Below are positions 16,160 through 21,190 of a DNA stretch of 21,190 nt, one piece after another (the first letter of the stretch is position 1; each line of letters begins with the position of its first letter). The notes under the pieces were generated by a model. It was not told the DNA's origin and ran no database searches. It saw only the letters and a list, made by a program, of their open reading frames with translations. The stretch lies in IMG/VR virus record IMGVR_UViG_3300032316_000604, positions 1-21,190 of that record. The stretch is one strand, 5' to 3'. The stretch comes from a virus. A program made the position numbers and the translations under genes.

Positions 16160-16223
16160 TCTGCTACTAGGCAGACCCCTATCCCGTGAGTGCGGGAGAG
16201 GGCGAGAGAGAGAGGGCGAGCGC

Positions 16224-16349
16224 GTGAGCGTAACCATTAAAGTACCGCAGCAATTAAACAAGGATCAAATACTAGCGATCCTAGACACTTACCTAGACGG
16301 GCTAGAGCGCGGCTACGTATTAACTATGAGAGAGGGAGAGGGTAAGTAA
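16224..16349 (+). CDS. Tiny hypothetical protein (41 aa)
   Basis: A 41-residue protein beginning (GTG) VSVTIKVPQQLNKDQILAIL and ending YVLTMREGEGK. One beta strand and one amphipathic helix are apparent. I chose the GTG at 16224 because AGAGGGCGAG lies just upstream and the protein-like sequence begins there. The frame continues open further upstream, but only through low-complexity Arg/Glu codons made by the GAGAG tract. The EGEGK tail is encoded by the ribosome-binding site of the next gene, whose ATG overlaps this stop (TAATG). Function unknown. Confidence 0.58.
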   Translation: MSVTIKVPQQLNKDQILAILDTYLDGLERGYVLTMREGEGK

Positions 16350-16543
16350 TGAATAAAGAAATACTTATTGAGGCGTTAGAAATTGCTATTAGTAATTTTG
16401 ATTACGATAATGAGTGGGATAAGGCAGATGAAGTACGCGATTACTTAGACGAGATCAAGAAAGAGAGTGAGGGCGATGACGTGGAAAGCGTGTCGTGGTC
16501 AAGCTCTAACCCTACGGGAGAGAGAGCGCGTAATGACATATAA
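16349..16543 (+). CDS. Small acidic helical protein (64 aa)
   Basis: A 64-residue acidic protein with a helical N-terminal two-thirds (NKEILIEALEIAISNFDYDN, then ADEVRDYLDEIKKE) and a polar Ser/Arg tail. It starts at an ATG overlapping the previous stop and overlaps the next gene by 11 bp. GAGAGGGTAAGTA before its start recurs almost identically at 16701. No Cys, no membrane segment and no recognised family. Acidic helical phage mini-proteins are often inhibitors of host enzymes, but that is speculation here. Confidence 0.6.
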   Translation: MNKEILIEALEIAISNFDYDNEWDKADEVRDYLDEIKKESEGDDVESVSWSSSNPTGERARNDI

Positions 16544-16712
16544 ATATGATCTAGGCAATACCGCCAATATGAGTAATCAAGAATTACTTAACGCATTAAT
16601 GGCGCGAGAGATCGCGCCACGCACAATAGTAGGCACGGGATACAAGAACGGTAGGCAGGCAGCTATTGACTATCTTAAAGAGATGATCGAGAGAGAGAGT
16701 GAGGGTAAGTAA
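16533..16712 (+). CDS. Small hypothetical protein (59 aa)
   Basis: A 59-residue protein: MTYKYDLGNTANMSNQELLN, then LMAREIAPRTIVGTGYKNGRQAAIDYLKEMI. I placed the start at the ATG at 16533, preceded by GGGAGAGAGAG. An upstream in-frame ATG at 16467 would add 22 residues that merely read the neighbouring gene in another frame. Its ESEGK tail is again the ribosome-binding site of the next gene (TAATG overlap at 16710-16714). No family recognised. Confidence 0.58.
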   Translation: MTYKYDLGNTANMSNQELLNALMAREIAPRTIVGTGYKNGRQAAIDYLKEMIERESEGK

Positions 16713-16936
16713 TGGAGTGGTTTGAAGTTGAAACTATGAAAGATCTAGAGTTATGGGTAAAGATTAAGTTCCCTAACGGCGCAATAGTGAGTGAGGGCGA
16801 GAGCGGGATAATAATAAATACTGGATTAGAGTCCAGTATGGGCGGTTACTTATCCCCTATCGGGGCAGAGTGCGCTTATTGTGAGAGCGGAATAGCTGAG
16901 ATCCATAACCACGAGAAAGAGGGAGATAATGACTAA
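16712..16936 (+). CDS. Small hypothetical protein with a CxxC pair (74 aa)
   Basis: A 74-residue protein: an N-terminal MEWFEVETMKDLELWVKIKF, a beta-rich middle (GAIVSEGESGIIINTG) and CAYCESGIAEIHNHEKEGDN with a CxxC pair and two His near the end. These could bind one metal ion together. The ATG overlaps the upstream stop and the 3' end overlaps the next gene by 8 bp. The acidic GDND tail comes from the next ribosome-binding site. No family recognised. Confidence 0.6.
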   Translation: MEWFEVETMKDLELWVKIKFPNGAIVSEGESGIIINTGLESSMGGYLSPIGAECAYCESGIAEIHNHEKEGDND

Positions 16937-17099
16937 ACTAGATAGTGTGCGAGAGCTAGACGGCGCTACTTTACAAGATGATTTCGGGCGCTATTATTGG
17001 AAAGATATAGATAATAAAAAATACTATGGATACAGCGCTCATATGTCTGGCGCTTGGGTCTGTTACACCTGCGGCCACTTATGCGAGTGTGGCGAGTAG
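16929..17099 (+). CDS. Tiny zinc-ribbon-like protein (56 aa)
   Basis: A 56-residue protein with an aromatic-rich middle (FGRYYWKDIDNKKYYGYSAH) and a C-terminal Cys cluster, CYTCGHLCECGE, giving CxxC, CxxxxCxC spacing with one His. A single zinc site is likely. AGAGGGAGATA precedes the ATG, and the gene overlaps its upstream neighbour by 8 bp, which supports it as coding. The following 117 bp are non-coding, with a small GCAAG/CTTGC hairpin, so it ends this translationally coupled run. Function unknown. Confidence 0.65.
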   Translation: MTKLDSVRELDGATLQDDFGRYYWKDIDNKKYYGYSAHMSGAWVCYTCGHLCECGE

Positions 17100-17216
17100 T
17101 AACCTATCACCGGTTATGCTAACCTAGCGCAAGTGGTAGCTTGCCTATCCTCTCTCATAGGTAGTGGGAGAGGGTGGGGAATAGATCACTATTCCACTAA
17201 CGAGAGAGAGCAAGAA

Positions 17217-17426
17217 ATGATTGGAACAGTAAAGGAACTAATCAAAGAATTAAAGCAGCGTGATCCCAATGAAACCTTAATTTATAGCTATTGGGGAGAT
17301 GAGGACTACAAGGATTACAAGGATCAAGATCAAGCTATAAGTCTAATAGATGACGGATTAGATAATTGTATCGGTCACGTGAACGAGTATTTAGAAAGTC
17401 AATATCAAGAGGGAGATGATGACTAA
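17217..17426 (+). CDS. Small acidic phage protein (69 aa)
   Basis: A 69-residue protein that begins MIGTVKELIKELKQRDPNET, a start I recall from many small phage proteins (helix, DPN turn, then a strand LIYSYWGDED). It continues with an acidic middle (YKDYKDQDQ) and an amphipathic helix ending QYQEGDDD. I chose the ATG at 17217 behind GAGAGAGAGCAAG; upstream in-frame codons are non-coding in character. It restarts the coupled run after the 117-bp gap, and its stop overlaps the next ATG (TAATG). Function unknown. Confidence 0.62.
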   Translation: MIGTVKELIKELKQRDPNETLIYSYWGDEDYKDYKDQDQAISLIDDGLDNCIGHVNEYLESQYQEGDDD

Positions 17427-17602
17427 TGAGCGAGCCAACTAAAGAATACCTACTGGCTAAAGCCAATATGTGCCGGAACCTAGCACTCACCCAGATCAAT
17501 GCGGGAGAGGGCGAGAAGGCAGCTGAGAATCTAATGCGTATGGTTAAGGCGTTAGGCGAAGTCGGAATAATCAATGAGAGAGAGGGCAAGGATAATGAGT
17601 AA
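17426..17602 (+). CDS. Small helical protein (58 aa)
   Basis: A 58-residue, nearly all-helical protein: MSEPTKEYLLAKANMCRNLA, then INAGEGEKAAENLMRMVKAL and a polar tail EREGKDNE. The start overlaps the upstream stop (TAATG). The last 8 bp overlap the next gene and contain its AGAGAGAGGG ribosome-binding site. It has a helix-turn-helical hairpin look, but no DNA-binding signature that I trust. No family recognised. Confidence 0.6.
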   Translation: MSEPTKEYLLAKANMCRNLALTQINAGEGEKAAENLMRMVKALGEVGIINEREGKDNE

Positions 17603-17771
17603 AGAATACAAATGCGAACTATGCGGATCGGGCGTCTGGCGTGTGCTACACGCCGGAGATGAAAGTAATTGCGAGTGCGAGGGCGAGTGCCTGCGTGTCT
17701 GCGATAATCCAGAGTTAGAGGACGGCTGCGACGGCGTAGCTGAATTAGTAGAGGGAGAGAGCAATGAGTAG
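17595..17771 (+). CDS. Cys-rich mini-protein, likely zinc-binding (58 aa)
   Basis: Cys at 7, 10, 27, 29, 33, 37 and 45 in 58 residues: CELC near the N-terminus, then CECEGECLRVC and DGCDG. The first pair plus the second cluster could form a zinc ribbon. It is very acidic overall, and the tail GESNE encodes the next ribosome-binding site. I used the ATG at 17595; an in-frame ATG at 17574 would add only RERARI read from the GAGAG tract. It overlaps neighbours by 8 bp on both sides. Function unknown. Confidence 0.62.
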   Translation: MSKEYKCELCGSGVWRVLHAGDESNCECEGECLRVCDNPELEDGCDGVAELVEGESNE

Positions 17772-17916
17772 AGTAACTGGCTTTACTATTTTCGATAAGG
17801 CAACTGGCAATAAACTAGCAACGCTACCCCTTACAATCCCTATTGGATCAACGGTGGAAGCGTATGAACGGGCAGGACATACCGTAGGTTGGGGTTGGGT
17901 GGAGAGCAATGAGTAG
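17764..17916 (+). CDS. Tiny hypothetical protein (50 aa)
   Basis: A 50-residue protein: MSRVTGFTIFDKATGNKLAT, then PLTIPIGSTVEAYERAGHTV and GWGWVESNE. Two strands and one short helix are likely. GAGGGAGAGAGCA precedes the ATG. It overlaps both neighbours by 8 bp using the same ATGAGTAG-type junction (stop TAG after the next ATG). The IFDKATG strand-turn is plausible as folded protein. No family recognised. Confidence 0.58.
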   Translation: MSRVTGFTIFDKATGNKLATLPLTIPIGSTVEAYERAGHTVGWGWVESNE

Positions 17917-18151
17917 TTTTCACCCAACCAGCACGGGTCTAATCAACCTATACGAAGTAGTAGATAGAACCGGCACTCCCCTATGGGGCGGTGCTTCGGC
18001 GTATGAAGCGATTAAAGAGCTGCGTAATTCGCCGGTGAATTGCCGGTTGCTAGTATCAGCGTGGGATAGTGATGCAGAGGACGCTCACCTAGTAGGGCAA
18101 GCCATAGATATAACAAGTGCGGTAGTATCTGCTATCGCTTTCAGTAGATAA
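17909..18151 (+). CDS. Small hypothetical protein (80 aa)
   Basis: An 80-residue protein: LINLYEVVDRTGTPLWGGAS, AYEAIKELRNSPVNCRLLVS and AWDSDAEDAHLVGQAIDITS. The order strand, helix, strand, helix suggests a small alpha/beta fold, and a pattern like this is common in phage early proteins, but I cannot name a family. The ATG follows GGAGAGCA and overlaps the upstream gene by 8 bp. A 12-nt gap with AGAGGGAGAGA leads to the next gene. Confidence 0.6.
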   Translation: MSSFHPTSTGLINLYEVVDRTGTPLWGGASAYEAIKELRNSPVNCRLLVSAWDSDAEDAHLVGQAIDITSAVVSAIAFSR

Positions 18152-18163
18152 TAGAGGGAGAGA

Positions 18164-18247
18164 ATGAGTTATTTAATAGGGATCATAGCTGTATTAGTGA
18201 TAGCCTACCTACTTATAGTGGGAGAGGATAAGTTAAATGGGCGTTGA
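18164..18247 (+). CDS. 27-residue membrane peptide
   Basis: A 27-residue peptide: MSYLIGIIAVLVIAYLLIVG followed by EDKLNGR. Almost all of it is one transmembrane helix. AGAGGGAGAGA stands directly before the ATG at good spacing, and its 3' end overlaps the next gene by 11 bp, which supports translation. It could be a membrane-acting regulator or a small holin-like peptide, given that a transglycosylase lies shortly downstream. It is too short for most gene finders. Confidence 0.52.
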   Translation: MSYLIGIIAVLVIAYLLIVGEDKLNGR

Positions 18248-18521
18248 GAGAAGGATCGAGAGCGCGGTAAATCGTGCGGTCTGGTTCCGGAACTACCAGA
18301 GGGCGAGGGCGAGGGCTATGACTAAACTAACCCAGCTCTACCCTGAAACCTATAAGCAGCTATTCGAGATTGAGAGATCAATAGATGAGCAAGAGGGCAA
18401 GAGTTGGATTGATATTACTGGCGCTAATCGTATGGTTGCTAGTGCCGGCGCACCGAGTCGGGATACTGCCAGTACCAGAGAAACCAGTAGCCAAGCACGC
18501 AACGATGAAGGAGAAGCGTGA
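18237..18521 (+). CDS. Small basic phage protein (94 aa)
   Basis: The N-terminal 60 residues are Arg-rich and helical (NYQRARARAMTKLTQLYPET, then EIERSIDEQEGKSW), matching a small actinophage protein type I recall with an RARxRA...LxxxYPExY core and no known function. Residues 50-94 (Ser/Ala/Arg, probably disordered) are read from DNA that also encodes the membrane anchor of the lytic transglycosylase in another frame. GGGAGAGGATAAG precedes the ATG, and it overlaps the 27-residue peptide by 11 bp. The low-complexity tail fits a sequence constrained by the overlapping gene. Confidence 0.68.
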   Translation: MGVERRIESAVNRAVWFRNYQRARARAMTKLTQLYPETYKQLFEIERSIDEQEGKSWIDITGANRMVASAGAPSRDTASTRETSSQARNDEGEA

Positions 18522-18792
18522 AAACATACACGTTTCGAAGCGTTACGCTTACCTCATATACGGGTGGGGGAGAGAGCAACAAGCCTGTCTTGTCACCCTT
18601 TGGACCCGTGAGAGCAGGTTTGACCACAAAGCGGACAATCCCAGATCTAGTGCTTACGGAATTGCTCAGTTACTTAGAGAAAGAAAGCAAGATCCTAGAG
18701 AACAAATTATCAGCGGTCTCAAATACATTGAGCACCGATATTCAACCCCGTGTAAAGCACTTAGTTTCCACAACAGAAAGCATTGGTACTAA
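18385..18792 (+). CDS. Membrane-anchored lytic transglycosylase (135 aa)
   Basis: A lysozyme-like (SLT-type) peptidoglycan-cleaving enzyme. Residues 8-20 are a hydrophobic N-terminal anchor or signal (LILLALIVWLLV). The catalytic region has CLVTLWTRESRFDHKADNP with likely catalytic E76, then SSAYGIAQ (88-95). The C-terminal GLKYIEHRYSTPCKALSF and HWY end matches actinobacterial and actinophage transglycosylases. The 15-residue hydrophobic segment and the catalytic motifs lie in one frame, supporting the ATG at 18385; an internal ATG at 18505 would give a soluble form. The first 137 bp overlap the upstream gene. It could be an endolysin with a signal-anchor export route or a virion-associated wall hydrolase. 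Confidence 0.82.
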   Translation: MSKRARVGLILLALIVWLLVPAHRVGILPVPEKPVAKHATMKEKRENIHVSKRYAYLIYGWGREQQACLVTLWTRESRFDHKADNPRSSAYGIAQLLRERKQDPREQIISGLKYIEHRYSTPCKALSFHNRKHWY

Positions 18793-18795
18793 GTT

Positions 18796-19392
18796 ATGAA
18801 AGTGTTACTAGCGTGCGAGGAAAGCCAAGCTGTTACTAAAGAGTTCAGAGATAGAGGACACGAAGCTTATTCGTGTGACATATTACCCTCATCTGGCAGC
18901 TTGCCTGAATACCACTTGCAACAAGATGTAATCCCTTTGCTAAAACAGGATTGGGATTTGATTATTGCCTTCCCACCTTGCACCCATTTAGCTAGCTCCG
19001 GAGCTGCTTGGTTTGCTGAAAAGCGCAGAGATGGCAGACAGCAAGAGGGCATAGATTTCTTTATGCTCTTTACTAATTTGAACTCGCCTAAAGTGGTGAT
19101 AGAAAACCCAGTAGGTATTATGAGTAAGCTATACCGTAAACCAGATCAGATTATCCAGCCTTGGTGGTTTGGTGATCCATTTGAGAAGCGCACTTGTTTA
19201 TGGCTTAAAGGCGTAGAACCTTTAGTAGCAACCAATGAAGTAGAACCAGCACCTAGATCTGAGTACGCTAGTGGGAGAACAATGCCCACTTGGTACGCAG
19301 ATGCTTGGAAACTACCTCCAGCTGAAAGATCTAAAGCTAGATCAAAAACTTTTTCTGGTATTGCTAAAGCTATGGCAGAACAATGGGGATAA
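18796..19392 (+). CDS. DNA cytosine-C5 methyltransferase-like protein (198 aa)
   Basis: The protein starts MKVLLACEESQAVTKEFRDR, with a DIL acid at position 28 after strand 2 of a Rossmann-like fold. It carries FPPCTHLASSGA (59-70) with the PPC catalytic Cys (C61 or C62 by count) and ENP (103-105), the order of C5-cytosine methyltransferase motifs I, IV and VI. At 198 residues it is about half the usual Dcm length and lacks an obvious large target-recognition domain, like the short phage versions I recall. It begins 3 nt after the lysin stop, and its ATG overlaps the stop of a discarded alternative frame. It may protect phage DNA; loss of activity cannot be excluded. Confidence 0.78.
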   Translation: MKVLLACEESQAVTKEFRDRGHEAYSCDILPSSGSLPEYHLQQDVIPLLKQDWDLIIAFPPCTHLASSGAAWFAEKRRDGRQQEGIDFFMLFTNLNSPKVVIENPVGIMSKLYRKPDQIIQPWWFGDPFEKRTCLWLKGVEPLVATNEVEPAPRSEYASGRTMPTWYADAWKLPPAERSKARSKTFSGIAKAMAEQWG

Positions 19393-19433
19393 GTATGTTA
19401 CAATAAACTATTGAACGCTCTCTCGTTCATACC

Positions 19434-19473
19434 GACGAAGCCCTGCCTAGCCCATTCTAGGTGGGGCTTTGTC
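19434..19473. terminator. Strong bidirectional hairpin terminator
   Basis: A 17-bp stem (19434-19450 with 19457-19473, three wobble pairs) around the loop CCCATT. Its core is AAGCCC/GGGCTT and CCTAG/CTAGG. It sits between converging operons: methyltransferase from the left, zinc ribbon from the right. ATTTCTT follows on the plus side. The zinc-ribbon stop codon overlaps its right edge. A smaller TGAACG/CGTTCA hairpin precedes it (19412-19429). Confidence 0.88.
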
Positions 19474-19651
19474 ATTTCTTATTGTCGGTAGTGTAAAAGC
19501 CTTTGCCACTGAAGGTGACAGGGGGCGATGACCAGAGACGGTTCATAGTTTCGTGGCAGTTAAAGCACATAGGATCACTAGCTTCAGCGTGAATAGAACG
19601 CTCAATAGTTAGTTCGCTGTTGCACTTCTCGCACTTGTAATCGTAGTTCAC
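19472..19651 (-). CDS. FmdB-type zinc ribbon protein (59 aa)
   Basis: A 59-residue protein starting (GTG) NYDYKCEKCNSELTIERSI, then DPMCFNCHETMNRLW and the ending PPVTFSGKGFYTTDNK. The two CxxC knuckles, the Y-x-Y-x-C-x-x-C start and the FxGxGFYxTD end are the hallmarks of the FmdB/CxxC_CxxC_SSSS zinc-ribbon family, small proteins annotated as putative regulators. The GTG at 19651-19649 overlaps the upstream stop by 4 bp (GTGA), so it is coupled to the PD-(D/E)XK-like gene. It is the last gene of the leftward operon, and its stop lies at the edge of the terminator stem. Confidence 0.85.
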   Translation of the reverse strand: MNYDYKCEKCNSELTIERSIHAEASDPMCFNCHETMNRLWSSPPVTFSGKGFYTTDNKK

Positions 19652-20031
19652 AGTTGTACCGCTTCCTCAATCGGGAGATAACCTACTAACTTATCAATCT
19701 TATTATTCCTAGCAAACTCAGTAGTCGCTGGCATACGGTGAGTAAACCACTCAGGTTCCGGTACGTCCATCAGATCAAAAGAAAAGACACCCTTGGGTGT
19801 CGAGTTAATATAAAACGGGATTAGATCTCGCTCAGCTGCTTGCGTTATTAACTTTCGGTACTTCATCTCCTCGATCAGCAAGGTATCGTAGTGAGTGTGC
19901 CGGCACTTGAGTTCTATGTAATGACCAGCGTGTGCTGAGATACAATCGAATGAATCGTAGATGCCAACAGACTTCTCTAAGTCTGGGTATAGGTTAGATT
20001 TAAGGTAATCAAATAACTCTGTCTCTTTCAA
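19648..20031 (-). CDS. PD-(D/E)XK-fold nuclease-like protein (127 aa)
   Basis: Residues 27-60 carry SFDCISAHAGHYIELKCR, giving D29 and E40-x-K42, the spacing and hydrophobic strand context of the PD-(D/E)XK nuclease active site. EEMKYRKLITQA follows as the usual helix and IPFYINSTPKGVFSFDL as the next strands. Length (127) fits a single minimal nuclease domain with no added DNA-recognition domain. It overlaps the methyltransferase gene by 4 bp upstream and the zinc ribbon by 4 bp downstream. The pairing suggests a restriction-modification-like or DNA-processing role; a Holliday-junction or repair nuclease is possible. Catalytic activity is inferred. Confidence 0.6.
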   Translation of the reverse strand: MKETELFDYLKSNLYPDLEKSVGIYDSFDCISAHAGHYIELKCRHTHYDTLLIEEMKYRKLITQAAERDLIPFYINSTPKGVFSFDLMDVPEPEWFTHRMPATTEFARNNKIDKLVGYLPIEEAVQL

Positions 20032-20768
20032 GACAACCTGCTTTCTGCTATTAAGCAGTAGTCTTTGCTTATCTCGCTACCAATATAATTCCTGCCAAGT
20101 GAGCGAGCTGCCAGTGCTGTTGTACCAGATCCAATAAATGGATCATAGACTAGATCACCTTCATTACTCCAAGAAGTAATATGATCTTTAATCAAAGACT
20201 CTGGAAACACAGCTGGGTGCTCAGTCTCATTCTTAGCAACAGCACATTCCCAGATGTTATCCTTGTACCGTTCACTATTAATGTTAAATGTCTTTTTAAC
20301 TCTGACCTTACCGGTAGTCTTTAACTTAGCAGTATAGTCATAGAGTTCACCAGCTCTTTTGTTTGGCTGCGTTAAAGGATTAAAAGTTTTAGGCTGTCCT
20401 TTGGACAAGATAAACATATATTCAAAGACATCAAAGTAACGCTTATGTTTGAACTTTGGCATAGGGTTTGCCTTGCGCCAGATCATAGTATCGTGCAAGT
20501 TAAAACCTGCTTCTTTGAAACCTAGTGCTTGCCGAAAAGAAGTACCAGATTCGCTACCTTTTATAGTCGAATCACCAACAATCCATACTAAAACACCGCC
20601 TTGTTTGGTTATTCGATGGAGTTCAAAAGCAACAGCTTCAAAGTTAAATGAATACCCATTGTAAATTCTAAGATCGTCATAGGGTGGGGAAGTAACAGTA
20701 AGATCTATGTAGTTATCTGGCATCTCTTTCATAGTTTCTAAACAATCTTCATTGTAAATTATGTTCAT
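20028..20768 (-). CDS. SPPY-class DNA amino-methyltransferase (246 aa)
   Basis: A site-specific N4-cytosine or N6-adenine DNA methyltransferase of the beta (circularly ordered) type. The catalytic motif TSPPY is at 26-30, NEDCLETM at 6-13 and the SAM-binding motif DPFIGSGTT at 209-217, followed by GRNYIGSEIS. Catalytic motif before SAM motif defines the beta class. EHPAVFPESLI (183-193) is a usual family block. Length is complete, and the target-recognition region is about 60-180. Its ATG overlaps the stop of the sigma-like gene by 4 bp, and its stop overlaps the nuclease-like gene by 4 bp. It probably protects phage DNA against restriction. N4 versus N6 cannot be decided from SPPY alone. Confidence 0.92.
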   Translation of the reverse strand: MNIIYNEDCLETMKEMPDNYIDLTVTSPPYDDLRIYNGYSFNFEAVAFELHRITKQGGVLVWIVGDSTIKGSESGTSFRQALGFKEAGFNLHDTMIWRKANPMPKFKHKRYFDVFEYMFILSKGQPKTFNPLTQPNKRAGELYDYTAKLKTTGKVRVKKTFNINSERYKDNIWECAVAKNETEHPAVFPESLIKDHITSWSNEGDLVYDPFIGSGTTALAARSLGRNYIGSEISKDYCLIAESRLS

Positions 20769-21190
20769 TGGAAAGGACTCACTCCACCTAAGATATCCTG
20801 TAACCGGCGCATAGCGTTATCAATCCTGCGATCAGCAGTAGATACTGAACACTCATAGTGGTTGGCTATCTGCTGTAAGGTAAAGGTATCTAAGTAGCGG
20901 ATACGCAACAAAGTCTGATCCTCAACCTCAAGTTTAGTGTAGCCAACCTTAATATCTATTAGATTAGCAAGCAGGTTGCCACCTTCAGATGGACTAGATG
21001 AGCCACGTGGTAGCCCATCTTGAATCATATCTTGGATCTGTTCTAGTACTGTGTTATCAACGACAGATGCAATAACATACGGCAACAACTGACCTAGCGT
21101 GTAGCCTTGGTAGTAAGCCTCATCAGTTATCTGATAGCCAGACTTGGTAGCCTTCTCACGTCTAGCGTAGCGCTCAGCAGCACGTCTCAT
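20765..21190 (-). CDS. Sigma-region-4-like HTH DNA-binding protein (may start outside window)
   Basis: At least 141 residues. The C-terminal LLRIRYLDTFTLQQIANHYE (94-113) and CSVSTADRRIDNAMRRLQDI (114-133) form the sigma-70 region-4 type helix-turn-helix. The N-terminus is basic and helical (RRAAERYARREKATKSG). I see no region-2 motifs, so it is not a complete sigma factor but resembles phage transcription regulators of the RinA/ArpU or sigma-like type. The ATG falls on the last bases of the window, so the true start may be further right. It is the first gene seen in the leftward operon and could regulate late transcription. Confidence 0.7.
   Translation of the reverse strand: MRRAAERYARREKATKSGYQITDEAYYQGYTLGQLLPYVIASVVDNTVLEQIQDMIQDGLPRGSSSPSEGGNLLANLIDIKVGYTKLEVEDQTLLRIRYLDTFTLQQIANHYECSVSTADRRIDNAMRRLQDILGGVSPFQ

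Noticed and set aside
16149-16226. Longer start for the 41-residue protein
   Set aside because: The added residues (Arg/Glu/Gly low complexity) come from the ribosome-binding tract and the hairpin element; GTG at 16224 fits better.
17133-17216. Longer start for the 69-residue protein
   Set aside because: The extension reads through an intergenic hairpin and has no ribosome-binding site, whereas ATG at 17217 does.
17335-17927. Leftward overlapping open frames opposite the mini-genes
   Set aside because: They are Ser/Leu/Pro-rich antisense readings of GAGAG tracts, while the plus strand shows tight gene junctions.
1-21190. tRNA genes, CRISPR arrays, insertion sequences, integrase or attachment sites
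   Set aside because: I looked for T-loop motifs, regularly spaced repeats, transposase motifs and recombinase motifs by eye and found none; the short direct repeats seen are explained above.

Overview
The window looks like part of a tailed double-stranded DNA phage genome. The evidence is a contiguous virion block (large terminase, portal, several virion proteins, a scaffold-like protein and an N4-gp56-type major capsid protein), a block of tiny tightly coupled early-type genes, a lysis enzyme and two DNA methyltransferases. An actinobacterial host is the best guess. One origin-like site matches the actinobacterial DnaA box TTGTCCACA, several small proteins and the lytic transglycosylase resemble actinophage types, and the modest GC content would suit a lower-GC, possibly freshwater, actinobacterium. 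The host is inference. No integrase, repressor, DNA polymerase, tRNA, IS or CRISPR array was seen.

Layout. Positions 1-13646 (minus strand) are the late/structural operon, read from terL (13646) leftwards: TerL, portal, three small proteins, a 1554-residue virion protein, a 707-residue protein with four 101-residue repeats, a 393-residue protein, the scaffold and the capsid protein, which runs off the left edge. Positions 13647-14408 are a 762-bp non-coding control region. Its terL side has four TACTAGGC repeats and AGAACT/AGTTCT dyads, its middle has a run of hairpins, and its right side has a four-box DnaA-type cluster. Positions 14409-18792 (plus strand) hold about 17 mostly tiny genes, usually overlapping by 1-14 bp. 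Among them are an unusually short DNA sliding clamp flanked by two copies of a hairpin element, Cys-rich mini-proteins, single-span membrane peptides and a membrane-anchored lytic transglycosylase overlapping its upstream gene. A C5-cytosine methyltransferase-like gene follows (18796-19392), then a strong bidirectional hairpin terminator (19434-19473). Positions 19472-21190 (minus strand) are a four-gene operon with 4-bp overlaps: a sigma-region-4-like HTH protein (at the right edge), an SPPY-class amino-methyltransferase, a PD-(D/E)XK-like protein and an FmdB-type zinc ribbon.

How it may work together. The DnaA boxes next to a phage-encoded clamp, with no polymerase in view, suggest a phage that borrows host initiation and polymerase but supplies its own clamp. 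The clamp keeps one complete domain and half of another, so its ring architecture would have to be unusual. TerL carries an N-terminal HTH that may do the work of a separate small terminase subunit. The right-hand operon pairs a DNA methylase with a nuclease-fold protein and two putative DNA- or zinc-binding proteins. Serine codon use differs sharply between the structural genes (TCN) and the clamp gene (AGY), pointing to a mosaic genome.
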